NCBI GenBank assembly: GCA_027489065.1
Contig: JAIYAM010000019.1
Span: 1-35,484 of the forward strand
DNA: 35,484 bases
Direction of reading: 5' to 3'
Source: Erythrobacteraceae bacterium
GTDB taxonomy: Bacteria > Pseudomonadota > Alphaproteobacteria > Sphingomonadales > Sphingomonadaceae
The notes beneath the pieces were generated by a model. The model was not told the DNA's origin, searched no databases, and saw only the letters and a list, made by a program, of their open reading frames with translations. The translations under genes and the position numbers were made by a program. Positions 25,218 to 34,642 of the stretch are shown here, piece after piece. Every line of letters begins with the position of its first letter. The stretch's first letter is position 1.

Positions 25218-27557
25218 ATGCAGAAACATATGCTGTTCCGGCGCTCGTTGGCATTGCTGCTTTCCACGGCTGCCATAAGCCCATTTGCCGCGCACGCTCA
25301 GGACGCCGAGCCGCAAAACCAGCAAGAGACGAGTGCTAACTCGCTCGACGCGATCAACGAAATTCTCGTTACCGGAACCAAGACCAAGGATGCCGAGAAC
25401 GTGCAGGACGTGCCGCTGGCCGTTACGGCGTTCAACGCCAGTACACTCGAAGCTTTCAAGATCCGCAACATCGCTGGCCTTTCGTTTCAAGCGCCGAGCG
25501 TCAGTCTCGACGATGTGGGCACGACCCGCGGCGCGGCCAACTTCACGATCCGTGGCGTCGGCATCAACTCGTCGATCCCCTCGATCGACCCGACCGTGGG
25601 CGTCTTCGTTGACGGCGTGTATCTCGGCATCAACGGGGGCGTGGTGTTCGACCTGTTCGACCTCGATAGCGTTGAAGTGCTGCGCGGCCCGCAGGGTGTG
25701 CTGTTTGGCCGCAACGTCACCGGCGGCGCGGTGGTGATCAACACCGGCAACCCGACCGAGGATTTCCGCGGCAAGTTCCGCGCGGCGGTCGACGGCCCGA
25801 TCGACAGCGGCCGCGGCGGCGCCAACTACACCGTCAGCGGCGTGATCTCCGGCCCGATCGTCGAGGACGTGCTGCTGTTCAAGGTCGGCGCCTATTACAA
25901 CAAGGACGAAGGCTACTTCACGAACCTGTTCGACAATTCGAACCACGGTGCAGCCGAAACCAAGATCCTGCGTGGCGCGCTGGAAGCCCGCCTCGGCGGC
26001 CTGACCCTGCTCGGCAAGCTCGACTACTTCGAGAGCGACGGCGACGGCCCGTCCAGCCAGAACCGGGCTCTTTTTGACCGAAATTCGTTCGATTTCTCGA
26101 TTGATGAGCCGGGCAATTACGCGAACGAAATCTGGACCGGTTCACTTACCGCGACGGTTGATATCGGTGCCGGCACACTGACCAACGTGTTTGGCTGGCG
26201 CAAGTATGACGCCACCACCCTCGGCGATATCGACGCCACACCTCTCTTTCTGTTCCATTCCTTTACCGAAACGGCACAGGAGCAATTTTCAAACGAGCTG
26301 CGTTATGCCATTTCGCTCGACAGCCTAGACTTGACCGTTGGCGGGTTTTGGTTCGAACAAGATCTTGCCTACACCGAAGAACGCAGCCTGCGCCGTGACC
26401 TGCCGGTGAACCTGCAACCCCCGCGCTTCTGGGGCGGCGGTTCGCAGAACCACGAAGTGATCGGTGTGTTCGCCAACGCCCAGTGGGAATTTGTTGACAA
26501 TCTGTCGCTGATCGCGGGCATCCGCTGGAATCAGGAAACTAAGGATGCAGGCGTCACCTTCATCCGTCCGCGGCCAACCTGTTCGGTGGTCCAAGGCACC
26601 TGCCCGACATCGGGCACCAACCCCTTCGTTCCCGGAGAGAGCAACGGCTTCACAGATCGCGTGCGTTTCCGCAACGTCTCGCCAAAGCTCGGTTTACAAT
26701 ACGAGTTCGCGGACAGCCAGGTCTATGGGCACTGGAGCCGCGGTTTCCGTTCGGGTGGCTACAACTTCCGCATAACCGACGTCGCGCTGTTCAATCGCAT
26801 TCTTGCTGCTACCGATGGCGCGCTGGGCTTCGACGAAGAGCAGGTCGACACCTACGAAGTCGGGGGCAAGTTCCAGACGGCCGACCGTTCGTTTACACTC
26901 AATCTTGCTGGTTATGTGACCAAGATCGGCAATATGCAGCGTGAGGTGAACACGGCAGGCCCTTCGGGCGTCGTTCAGAATATTGTTAATACTGCCGATG
27001 CCACCATCATGGGCATTGATGCCGAAGCCCGCATGCGGGTGTCGGACTCGCTGGTTTTCACCGCCAACCTCGGCCTGATTGACGCGGAATACGACAGCCT
27101 ATTGTTCAATATCGGCAGTTCCGACGGTATCACCGGTAATCCGGCGGATTCGCTGGGCCTTAGCATACCGCGCGTCTCGCCTGTCACTGTGGGTGCCGGT
27201 TTCATCCACGAACTCGACCTCGGGAGCAGTAACATCCTCACGCGGGTGAACTACCAGTATCGCGACAAAGCGGCCTACACGGACGACAACCTGGGATGGC
27301 TGAACGATTTGAGCATGCTGGAAGCCAACATTACTTGGAACACACCGGTCGACGGGCTGTCGCTCTCAATCTACGGGCGCAACCTGCTCGATCAGGTGCA
27401 GGAAGGGGGCGACACACAGGTACCCTTCGGTCCGACCTTCCCTGGTTCAACCTCGACTGGCGTGCGCCGTCCGTTCGGACTGCAACCCACCGCCGGCACC
27501 TTCTCACCGCTGATGCGTGGCCGGAACGTGGGTATCGAAGCTCTGTTTGAGTTTTAA
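25218..27557 (+). CDS. TonB-dependent outer-membrane receptor 1
   Basis: An outer-membrane active-transport receptor of 779 residues. The signal peptide ends near SPFAAHAQ. A TonB-box-like segment (INEILVTGTK) follows, then the plug domain with VQDVPLAVTAF, TIRGVGINSS, VFVDGVYLG and the strongly conserved VEVLRGPQGVLFGRNVTGGAV. The 22-strand barrel ends in EALFEF with the terminal Phe needed for barrel assembly. One cysteine pair (TCSVVQGTC) lies in a predicted loop. The style is that of the iron-complex/polysaccharide receptor group expanded in sphingomonads; the substrate is unknown. The codons are GC-rich, unlike the second receptor. It appears to be a single-gene unit, followed by hairpins. 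Confidence 0.93.
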   Translation: MQKHMLFRRSLALLLSTAAISPFAAHAQDAEPQNQQETSANSLDAINEILVTGTKTKDAENVQDVPLAVTAFNASTLEAFKIRNIAGLSFQAPSVSLDDVGTTRGAANFTIRGVGINSSIPSIDPTVGVFVDGVYLGINGGVVFDLFDLDSVEVLRGPQGVLFGRNVTGGAVVINTGNPTEDFRGKFRAAVDGPIDSGRGGANYTVSGVISGPIVEDVLLFKVGAYYNKDEGYFTNLFDNSNHGAAETKILRGALEARLGGLTLLGKLDYFESDGDGPSSQNRALFDRNSFDFSIDEPGNYANEIWTGSLTATVDIGAGTLTNVFGWRKYDATTLGDIDATPLFLFHSFTETAQEQFSNELRYAISLDSLDLTVGGFWFEQDLAYTEERSLRRDLPVNLQPPRFWGGGSQNHEVIGVFANAQWEFVDNLSLIAGIRWNQETKDAGVTFIRPRPTCSVVQGTCPTSGTNPFVPGESNGFTDRVRFRNVSPKLGLQYEFADSQVYGHWSRGFRSGGYNFRITDVALFNRILAATDGALGFDEEQVDTYEVGGKFQTADRSFTLNLAGYVTKIGNMQREVNTAGPSGVVQNIVNTADATIMGIDAEARMRVSDSLVFTANLGLIDAEYDSLLFNIGSSDGITGNPADSLGLSIPRVSPVTVGAGFIHELDLGSSNILTRVNYQYRDKAAYTDDNLGWLNDLSMLEANITWNTPVDGLSLSIYGRNLLDQVQEGGDTQVPFGPTFPGSTSTGVRRPFGLQPTAGTFSPLMRGRNVGIEALFEF

Positions 27558-27559
27558 TG

Positions 27560-27583
27560 ATCGCACCCTAAGCGGGGTGCGAT
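27560..27583 (+). terminator. Hairpin directly after TonB receptor 1
   Basis: ATCGCACCC-TAAGCG-GGGTGCGAT gives a perfect 9-bp stem starting three bases after the stop codon. There is no T run after it, so it may protect the 3' end of the message or pause polymerase rather than terminate. Confidence 0.5.
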
Positions 27584-27680
27584 ATGCTTGCTCACGCGAC
27601 CTGAAGGTCGCGTCGCTGCGGGCGGCCGCTTGGCCCTGCGATTGCATTGCAACCGACGTCGGCCACAGGCGAACAAGGAT

Positions 27681-27716
27681 GGGGCGCTCCGGGAACGGGG
27701 CGCCCCCTTATTGTTT
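27681..27716 (+). terminator. Intrinsic terminator downstream of TonB receptor 1
   Basis: GGGGCGCTCC-GGGAAC-GGGGCGCCCC forms a 10-bp stem with one G-T pair, followed by CTTATTGTTTT. This is a good rho-independent terminator for the receptor transcript, about 120 bases past its stop. Confidence 0.8.
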
Positions 27717-28052
27717 TCAACCTTACCCGCGCACTTTACAACCGACTAGGCCAGCGACCTCATTCGACCATCACGGGAGACGGAGAGAGCGCTGTCTCAA
27801 TGGCTTGTGTGCTCTCATGACGGGTCGACATTTCTGCAAGGACCGTGCCTTGCTTCCGCTCTATCAAGCTATCCAACACCAACCTTAAATGGCTTTACTA
27901 ATTTCAAATCTTCGCATAGCTTCTCACTTGCGAGGATGGCACTCTCTCCCCTCCTCAAGAAAGCTTCAGGGCGATCCAAAGGTGGGCGCTTTTGAGCATC
28001 GCAAGCCGCTGCGAGGTAGAACGTCTCAGCCGACGAACGGAGAGGATACAAA
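27717..28052. other. Gene-free gap before TonB receptor 2
   Basis: About 335 bases of more AT-rich DNA with no convincing gene. It holds the leader of the next receptor, with CGGAGAGG about 8 bases before its ATG. A short minus-strand open stretch (about 27763-27885, containing EMSTRHESTQAIETAL) reads a little like coding sequence but is too short to name. Confidence 0.4.
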
Positions 28053-30992
28053 ATGAAAACTAGGGCGATGATACTGGCGAGTGCCGCAGTTGTTGTGGCT
28101 TGTCCGCACGCGGCTAATGCGCAGGAGAATACTGAAAGCGGCCCTGATGCGGATAGCTCTGTAATCATCGTCACAGCGCAACGGCAGTCGCAAAGCCTTC
28201 AAGAGGTACCCATTGCTGTTTCCGCTTTCGACGCCGAAGCGCTCGGAAGCCAGCAAATTGAAAATGCGTCGGATCTACAACTAACACTGCCAAACGTGTC
28301 CTTCTCAAAGGGCAATTTCACCGCCGCATCTTTTACAATACGCGGAATTGGTGATCTATGCGTAGGCGTCACATGTGATGCGGCAACAGCTATTCATGTG
28401 AACGGTTCCCCGCTCTTTGGAACACGGTTATTTGAAACAGAATATTTCGATTTAGAAAGAGTGGAAGTTCTGCGCGGGCCGCAAGGAACGCTGTTCGGAC
28501 GTAATGCGACATCCGGGGTGGTGAATTTCGTTACAGCGAAACCCGACCTGGGGGCCTTCGGAGCGTCCGGTGAGTTGGAATATGGCAACTACAACAGCAT
28601 CAGGGTCGAAGGGATGGTTAACGCTCCAATCACCGACACGATTGGTGTCCGATTGGCCGGCTTCTATCTCAATCGGGACGGGTATACCACGAATGTCTTC
28701 GACGGAACGGACATTGATGACCGTGATATGTATGCCTTCCGAGGCTCTTTAAGGTTCGAACCAACTGTCGATACTACAATAGACTTGATGGGCTATTACT
28801 TCCGTGAAAAAGATAATCGACTGCGCAACCAAAAGCAAACTTGTCAGCGTGATCCTCTTGGTGTTCTTGGCTGCCTGAACAATCGGCGTGATTTTGATAT
28901 CACTAACGCCAACTCAACGGTCGGCGCTACGCTTAGCTCACGAGAATTTTTCGCCCTTCAGGGCATTCCGTCTGCCTTGGGTCTCGGAAGCCTGTACGGC
29001 CCAGACGCGTTCAGCGGGTTTAACGAACCCAGTGATGTCCGCGTGGTCAATACAGCATATACGCCTTTTTATTTTGCTGATGAGTTACAGTTACAGGCCC
29101 GTTTGGAGCAGAGGTTGGGGGATCTCTCTCTATCTGTGACGGGAATTTACCAAGACACACAAGTCGACTCCCGTCAGGATTACTTTCTTGGCATTCAGAA
29201 TCGCAGCACGTTTGCTCCAGCTCTGAATGCGCTATCCAGTTTTGCGACTGTTGGCATACCAACAGGTCTTCCTGCGCCGGCGCCCGCAGTTGTTCCCGGC
29301 TCCGCCGCCTACTTCGCACCAATCGCCCAAGCCCTCATACCGAGCGGACCACAGGGCGTGTTATGCACTTCCGACAATGATGACGGTAATAGGGGCGCAT
29401 TCGAAGGCAACTCGCGCTGCTCTGAAACGCCACTCTCCTTCGATAGATCGGCGGAGCGCCGAAAGTCATGGAGCGCGGAGGTTCTTCTCTCTAGTGATTT
29501 TGATGGCAGCTTCAATTTTCTTCTGGGCGGCATCTATGCCCGCTCAAAAACAACAGACAACAGTTATTATGTAAATTCCTTCGCGCTCGATTACGCAAGC
29601 GCAATGCTGGGGTCATTTTCTACGTTGTCCGCCGGTGCTCCACCTTCATATTTTGCCACGTCAATGTTTAACAACAATTCTCTTGAGGCCAATTTGGAAA
29701 GTTTCGGACTGTTCGGCGAGGTGTACCTCGATCTTACAGACCGGCTGACCTTCACTGGCGGTCTACGTTACAATGACGACACGAAGAACGTTTCTGCACG
29801 GACGACATTGATCAGTTTCCTCAATCCCTACGCCAATGATGGCGATCCGTTCGACAGCCCGATTACACCCCTTGTGGGCCCTTCAGGGCTCTTTGATGCC
29901 GATCCTGGAGTGCCCGGGCAGCAGCTACTCCAATTCCGAGAGGTTGGATTTGATGAAATCACAGGCAGAGCTGTTCTGAACTTTGAGGCGACGACTGATA
30001 ACTCGTTCTATGCATCGTATTCCAGAGGTTACAAATCAGGAGGAATCAATCCGCCACTTTCCCCGGTTTTTGCGGTGGCCGAAAGCTTTGGATCGGAAAC
30101 CATTGACGCCTTTGAAATCGGTTCGAAAAATATTTTTGCAGATGGGGCCTTACAACTCAATGCAACCGCATTCTATTATAAATATAGTGGCTTGCAGCTC
30201 AGCAGGATTGTTGCCCGGACTTCAGTTAATGATACGATTGACGCGAACATATGGGGAGTTGAAGTCGAATCAGTAATAAGGCCCGATCCCGATTGGGTCA
30301 TCAATTTGACCTTCAGCTATCTCAACGCAGAGGTAGCTGGAGATCAATTCTTCTCAAATCCTCGCGATCCCGGAGGCGGCGATCCGGACGCCGTCATCAT
30401 CAAGGACATCAGCAATGGTGCGCATTGTGCAGTGACCGGTCCCGCGCCGGGCGTCGCGGATGCCTTTGTTGCGGGGGTGAACGCAGCCTTGGGTCTCCGC
30501 GCTCCTCAGGAGTTCCCTGGCGACGGGAATATTGCATCAAGCGGTGCTTTCAGCGTTTGCGAAGTTTTGGCTGGTGCCGTGCCGTCAAACAGCGGCATTG
30601 CGGTACTTAGCCCTGGGGTCGAAGTGAATATCAACGGCAACAAATTGCCCCAAGCCCCCGAGATGAAAGTCTCCGTTGGCGTGCAGTATACCGCTGAATT
30701 GAAGAACGGCATGACGATTGTACCTCGTTTTGATATTGCCCTGACCGGAGAACAATACGGCAATATCTTTAATGGAAGGATCAATCGGATCGAGCCTTTC
30801 GTTCAGGCGAATGCTATCATTCAACTCAATAGTGCTGATGAACGCTGGTTTGCGCGTGGGTTCATCCAGAACATATTTGATAGTAATTCTGTGACAGGAC
30901 TTTATCTCACAGATGCCTCCTCTGGGAATTTTACCAACATCTATACGCTCGACCCACGCAGGTATGGCATCGCCGTTGGATTCAATTTCTGA
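28053..30992 (+). CDS. TonB-dependent outer-membrane receptor 2 (large)
   Basis: A 979-residue receptor. The signal peptide ends near PHAANAQ. The plug has VIIVTAQRQSQSLQEVPIAV, FTIRGIGD and VEVLRGPQGTLFGRNATSGV. The barrel ends in GIAVGFNF with the terminal Phe. It is 200 residues longer than receptor 1. The extra length lies in extracellular-type loops, several with paired cysteines (CVGVTC, TCQRDPLGVLGC, VLC...RCSE, HC...SVC), which suggests disulfide-braced surface loops. The barrel motif FYASYSRGYKSGGINPPLSP is typical of the family. Its codons are visibly more AT-rich than those of receptor 1, pointing to a separate origin. Substrate unknown. Confidence 0.92.
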   Translation: MKTRAMILASAAVVVACPHAANAQENTESGPDADSSVIIVTAQRQSQSLQEVPIAVSAFDAEALGSQQIENASDLQLTLPNVSFSKGNFTAASFTIRGIGDLCVGVTCDAATAIHVNGSPLFGTRLFETEYFDLERVEVLRGPQGTLFGRNATSGVVNFVTAKPDLGAFGASGELEYGNYNSIRVEGMVNAPITDTIGVRLAGFYLNRDGYTTNVFDGTDIDDRDMYAFRGSLRFEPTVDTTIDLMGYYFREKDNRLRNQKQTCQRDPLGVLGCLNNRRDFDITNANSTVGATLSSREFFALQGIPSALGLGSLYGPDAFSGFNEPSDVRVVNTAYTPFYFADELQLQARLEQRLGDLSLSVTGIYQDTQVDSRQDYFLGIQNRSTFAPALNALSSFATVGIPTGLPAPAPAVVPGSAAYFAPIAQALIPSGPQGVLCTSDNDDGNRGAFEGNSRCSETPLSFDRSAERRKSWSAEVLLSSDFDGSFNFLLGGIYARSKTTDNSYYVNSFALDYASAMLGSFSTLSAGAPPSYFATSMFNNNSLEANLESFGLFGEVYLDLTDRLTFTGGLRYNDDTKNVSARTTLISFLNPYANDGDPFDSPITPLVGPSGLFDADPGVPGQQLLQFREVGFDEITGRAVLNFEATTDNSFYASYSRGYKSGGINPPLSPVFAVAESFGSETIDAFEIGSKNIFADGALQLNATAFYYKYSGLQLSRIVARTSVNDTIDANIWGVEVESVIRPDPDWVINLTFSYLNAEVAGDQFFSNPRDPGGGDPDAVIIKDISNGAHCAVTGPAPGVADAFVAGVNAALGLRAPQEFPGDGNIASSGAFSVCEVLAGAVPSNSGIAVLSPGVEVNINGNKLPQAPEMKVSVGVQYTAELKNGMTIVPRFDIALTGEQYGNIFNGRINRIEPFVQANAIIQLNSADERWFARGFIQNIFDSNSVTGLYLTDASSGNFTNIYTLDPRRYGIAVGFNF

Positions 30993-31517
30993 TGCTGGAT
31001 TTGAATCACAAGCTGCCGAACGGGCGCTGTCTAACCGTCGCGCGTCGACCTTTAACCTATGGCGGGCTCGCCTTTAGGAGATTTCAGGTGGGCGCCTAGA
31101 AGAAGCTAACTGTTGATTTCTCGGGGCGGAGCGCTCGCAGCAATGGCGGCGCTCGCCTTTCGACTTGGTGATCAAGTTCGAGAAATTGACGCTACAGGGT
31201 CCATCCGGCAGATGGCCGCCTTGGGTGGGTTGGTAGCTTGCGCTTTAGGAGTACTTTTATGAGTGCGCTTTTAAGCGGTCGTTGGGGCACGTCGGGGCCC
31301 GTATGCAGGTGGTTGAAGCGAAACCAGAAACGATCTCTCTACTCTCTCACGTTCTTTGCCTACAGCTTATACTTGGAGCGCAACACGCACGGATTACATA
31401 TAGGCTTAGCGCTTTGACCTTTGAGGTAGATGCAGGTTAACGTTGCTGCCGCATATTAATTTGCTTCGAAGTCGATTAGCGATTGGACGCGTATCTACCA
31501 GCTAAAGGGGAGTGGTT
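30993..31517. other. Gene-poor gap with two tiny overlapping ORFs
   Basis: About 525 bases without a recognised gene. Two small plus-strand frames overlap as ATGA: 31143-31262 (39 residues, ending in a hydrophobic stretch AALGGLVACALGVLL) and 31259-31417 (52 residues, basic and aromatic). The second has a good ribosome site (TTTAGGAGT). They may be chance. The promoter of the next gene must lie in the 3' part, but no clear element was found. Confidence 0.35.
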
Positions 31518-32840
31518 ATGCGGACGCGACACTTTCAAGTGGCACAAGCTCGCCGATTTGGTTTGGCATTGGCAGGCGCCAGCCTTTCGGTACTCGCTTC
31601 GGCGAACTGCCATGCCCTCCCTTTGTCCGATCTCAAGGGCCAAGGCGTCGACCACATCTTCGGCAGCTATGCGCTAGGCGGAGACTGCTCGAAAGAACCA
31701 CGCGTCGTCATTGACCAGAATGGCATGCTCTTTCGCGCCAATGACCGCGAGGTTAGGCCGCAGAGGATAGAGCATTCGCTTACCTTTTTGGGCCCGAGCT
31801 ACGAGGGCATTACGGCTGTCTTCTTCCCCTTCCCGGTCAGCAGCAACGACTATGGCCGGGTCATCATGTTCGTGAATGATGACGAGAAGCGCGGCGTCAT
31901 CCGTTTTGATGCCGATCTTCCGCGTGGCGAACGCCCTGATCCGTTCCATGCGGTTTTCACGAATGCTGGCATTTTCACTTTGTGCAAGGGCAGCGTCCCT
32001 GCGGGCACACCCCCACCACCTCAGCCAGAGGCGGCAGTTGAAGTTCAAGGCATCCCGGCAGATTGGAACAATCTCGCAAGTCTCGTCGGGAAATACCCCG
32101 GAGAATATTCGAAAGATAACATAGACATCTTCGGCAAAGGCACCGTGGCAGCCGCCCTGAAGACTCTGCTCGGGCCGAAAATGGCTGTATTTCAGAGAAA
32201 CCTGTCGGCTGTCTCGCCCCTTCAGCGCGCGGGACGCTATTTCTATGTTTCCGGGAACGCCCCGCATCAGGGGGGCGTCGAGCAAGCTTATCTTATGATC
32301 GATCCAGCACGCCGTGAGGTGCAGGTGGGGCTTTGGGAGCGAGGCAAGCTTACCGTCTACTCTCCGGCCAGCGGGACACGGTTGCCCGTAGCACCGGACA
32401 TCAAGAAGATGTTGGACAATAGTCCGCCGGAAACGGCGGTGCCCTTGCCTGGCACCCCGTGGGAAGTCGTGCCTGTGCCGGGGCGCACTCCCATTGCCTA
32501 TGTCAGCGCCGCCGCGTCGCCGAACATCGAGGCGCTCAGCCTCTATTGCGAAGGCGGCAAGCCGTTCATGGCGATGCTCCTCAACAAGCCTGCTACAGCC
32601 AACACGATGACGTTGACCTGGAATTTTTCCGGTCGGCTCCTAAACATTCCGGTCGAGCGCGCCAATTCGGGCGGGACGCAATGGATTGGCGGATTGTCTG
32701 GCACTGAGCTCGTTCCGCTTTTGATGCAGCAAAGTGGGACAGTGATGCTCCGTATCAACGGCCGCTTGGAAGGCGAGGCGTCACTCGACAATTCTGCTGG
32801 CGTGCTGCGAAACACTCTGCGGAGTTGCACCCGGCTCTGA
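31518..32840 (+). CDS. Secreted three-part protein with Ivy-like middle domain
   Basis: A 440-residue exported protein with a signal peptide of about 33 residues (LALAGASLSVLASANCHA). ATG 31518 was preferred over GTG 31512 because AAGGGGAG is well placed before it. Part 1 (about 39-157) is beta-rich with a cysteine pair (C57, C156), followed by a Pro-rich linker (PPPPQP). Part 2 (about 184-300) has the outline of the lysozyme inhibitor Ivy family: SLVGKYP, a helix ending in LLG, then YFYVSGNAPHQGG and MIDPARREVQVGLW. It lacks the cysteines of the CKPHDC loop. Part 3 (about 314-440) is beta-rich with C344 and C437. The Ivy link is judged by eye and may be only fold-level. Function in envelope defence is speculative. 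Confidence 0.6.
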   Translation: MRTRHFQVAQARRFGLALAGASLSVLASANCHALPLSDLKGQGVDHIFGSYALGGDCSKEPRVVIDQNGMLFRANDREVRPQRIEHSLTFLGPSYEGITAVFFPFPVSSNDYGRVIMFVNDDEKRGVIRFDADLPRGERPDPFHAVFTNAGIFTLCKGSVPAGTPPPPQPEAAVEVQGIPADWNNLASLVGKYPGEYSKDNIDIFGKGTVAAALKTLLGPKMAVFQRNLSAVSPLQRAGRYFYVSGNAPHQGGVEQAYLMIDPARREVQVGLWERGKLTVYSPASGTRLPVAPDIKKMLDNSPPETAVPLPGTPWEVVPVPGRTPIAYVSAAASPNIEALSLYCEGGKPFMAMLLNKPATANTMTLTWNFSGRLLNIPVERANSGGTQWIGGLSGTELVPLLMQQSGTVMLRINGRLEGEASLDNSAGVLRNTLRSCTRL

Positions 32841-33059
32841 TGACGGATGCTGCGGTGAACGTTTCATTTCTGGCCTCAAGATTGTAAGCGAAGTCCCGAG
32901 CCCACCTTGCGCGGTTCATCTGCGGCGCCGAGTTTCCGCGCCCAATTAATGCGTGTGGTGCTTCTCCTATGATAATCTCTGGTGATGATCCTGTGAGCAA
33001 GGGTGCTCGGCAGTTCGAGGTATTCACTGGCATTGGCAAGCGCTGCGACTGGACTGACG

Positions 33060-33071
33060 GTAAGCGCTGTT
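33060..33071 (+). repeat. IS66 terminal inverted repeat, left
   Basis: GTAAGCGCTGTT, identical to the reverse complement of the right end. The tnpC stop codon begins two bases inside it, so the gene fills the element to its edge. Confidence 0.88.
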
Positions 33072-33072
33072 C

Positions 33073-34611
33073 TCAGGCCACGTGGGCGTGGGGCAGGAGC
33101 TCGTCGATCCGCGATGCCGGGTGACCGTTAGCGAGGCTGGTGAGCGTCGCGGTAAGCCATGTGTGCGGGTTGATGCCGGTGAGCTTGCAGTTCTCGATGA
33201 GCGTGGCGATCACCGCCCAGTTATCGCCGCCCTCGTCTGAGCCTGCGAACAAGGCGTTTTTGCGGTTGAGAGCGAGGGGCCGGATGGCGCGCTCGACGGC
33301 GTTGTTGTCGAGATCGATGCGGCCATCGTCGAGGAAGCGGATGAGACCGTCCCAGCGCGGAAGCGTGTAGCGGATCGCTTCTCCGAGGCGGCTCTTGGCG
33401 CTGACCTGCCGGCCGCGTGCTTCGAGGAAGTTGTGCAGGTCGTCGACGATCGGACGGCTGCGTTGGTCACGGGCGGTGTGACGCTCGTCAGCGGATAGAC
33501 CGCGGATCTCGTCCTCAACGGCGTAGAGGGCCGCAATGCGGCGCAGGACATCGGTCGCTACCGGCGAGCTCTCGGCCAGCTCGTAGAACTTGCGGCGCAC
33601 GTGGGCCCAGCAGAACGCGAGGCGGATCTGCTGATGCCGCCGGGCCAGCGCCGCGTAGGCGCCATAGCCGTCGACCTGCAGGATGCCTGCAAAGCCATGC
33701 AGATGCGCTTCAGGTCGCTCGGTCTTGCGATCGGCAGCGTAGACATAGGCGACCATCGGTGGATCACTGCCGCCCCACGGCCGATCGTCGCAGGCATAGG
33801 CCCAGATCTGGCCGGTCTTCGTTCGCTTGCGCCCTGGCTCGAGCACGGGCGCGGTGGTCTCGTCAGCGAACAGTCGCTCGGATCGTCGCAATCGATCGAG
33901 GATGTGGTCGCGTAATGGGCGCAGATACCAGGCTGCGCGTCCGACCCAGTCGGCAAGGGTGGAGCGATCCAGTTGGATGCCCTGCCGCGCATAGATCTGC
34001 GCCTGCCTGTAGAGCGGCAGGTGATCGGCATACTTGGATACCAGCACCTGCGCGATCAGCGCTTCGGTGGGGATGCCGCCTTCGACGATCCGTGCCGGCG
34101 CCGGAGCTTGCACGACAGCGTTCTCGCAAGAACGGCAGCCATAGCGCGGACGCCGGGTGACCAGCACGCGGAAGGTGGTGGGCACGACATCGAGGCGTTC
34201 GGCGACATCCTCGCCGATCTGGTGGAGCGCGCCGCCGCAGCACGTGCAAGCCTTCTCCTCGACATCGACGATCTGCTCGATCCGCTCGAGATGGGCGGGC
34301 AGCGATCCGCGGTTGGTCTTGCGGGGGCGTTCGCCCTTGGCCTTGGGCACCGCGGCATCACGTGCAGCCTGCGCGCTGCCGAGCGCGGTCTCGATATCTT
34401 CCAGCGCCAGCTCGAACTGATCGGGATCGAGCTGTTCGGACTTGCGGCCAAAACGGTGCCGCTGGAACGCTTCGATGATCGCCTGCAGCCGTTCGATCCG
34501 GGCATCGGCCTTGCTCTTGGCATCGCTGAGATCGGCCAGTGCGCGGGCCTGTTCGAGGACGAGCGCGCGCAGTGCATCAACGTCATCGGGAAGGTCCGCT
34601 TCCATCAGCAT
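33073..34611 (-). CDS. tnpC: IS66 transposase TnpC
   Basis: The DDE transposase of the element, 512 residues (a start at M3, 34605, is equally possible). Its N-terminal part is a leucine-rich coiled coil with FGRKSEQLDPDQ (the IS66 helix region). A zinc-binding block follows, with CTCCG near residue 122 and YGCRSC near 158. The catalytic acids are D250 (FADETTAPV), D314 (LQVDGYGAY) and E440 (DNNAVERAIRPLAL). The fold and length are typical of IS66 TnpC. No frameshift or internal stop was seen. Confidence 0.95.
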   Translation of the reverse strand: MLMEADLPDDVDALRALVLEQARALADLSDAKSKADARIERLQAIIEAFQRHRFGRKSEQLDPDQFELALEDIETALGSAQAARDAAVPKAKGERPRKTNRGSLPAHLERIEQIVDVEEKACTCCGGALHQIGEDVAERLDVVPTTFRVLVTRRPRYGCRSCENAVVQAPAPARIVEGGIPTEALIAQVLVSKYADHLPLYRQAQIYARQGIQLDRSTLADWVGRAAWYLRPLRDHILDRLRRSERLFADETTAPVLEPGRKRTKTGQIWAYACDDRPWGGSDPPMVAYVYAADRKTERPEAHLHGFAGILQVDGYGAYAALARRHQQIRLAFCWAHVRRKFYELAESSPVATDVLRRIAALYAVEDEIRGLSADERHTARDQRSRPIVDDLHNFLEARGRQVSAKSRLGEAIRYTLPRWDGLIRFLDDGRIDLDNNAVERAIRPLALNRKNALFAGSDEGGDNWAVIATLIENCKLTGINPHTWLTATLTSLANGHPASRIDELLPHAHVA

Positions 34612-34642
34612 GTGTAGGTTGAATCAGTCTGTGCGCACCCCG

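Noticed and set aside
24909..25946. 345-codon minus-strand frame across the start of TonB receptor 1
   Set aside because: Most of it is antisense to the receptor's signal peptide and plug, which are unmistakable; only its last ~65 codons were kept as a low-confidence remnant.
33417..34617. Long plus-strand frames opposite IS66 tnpC
   Set aside because: Antisense to an intact transposase with all catalytic residues; Arg-rich low-complexity translations.
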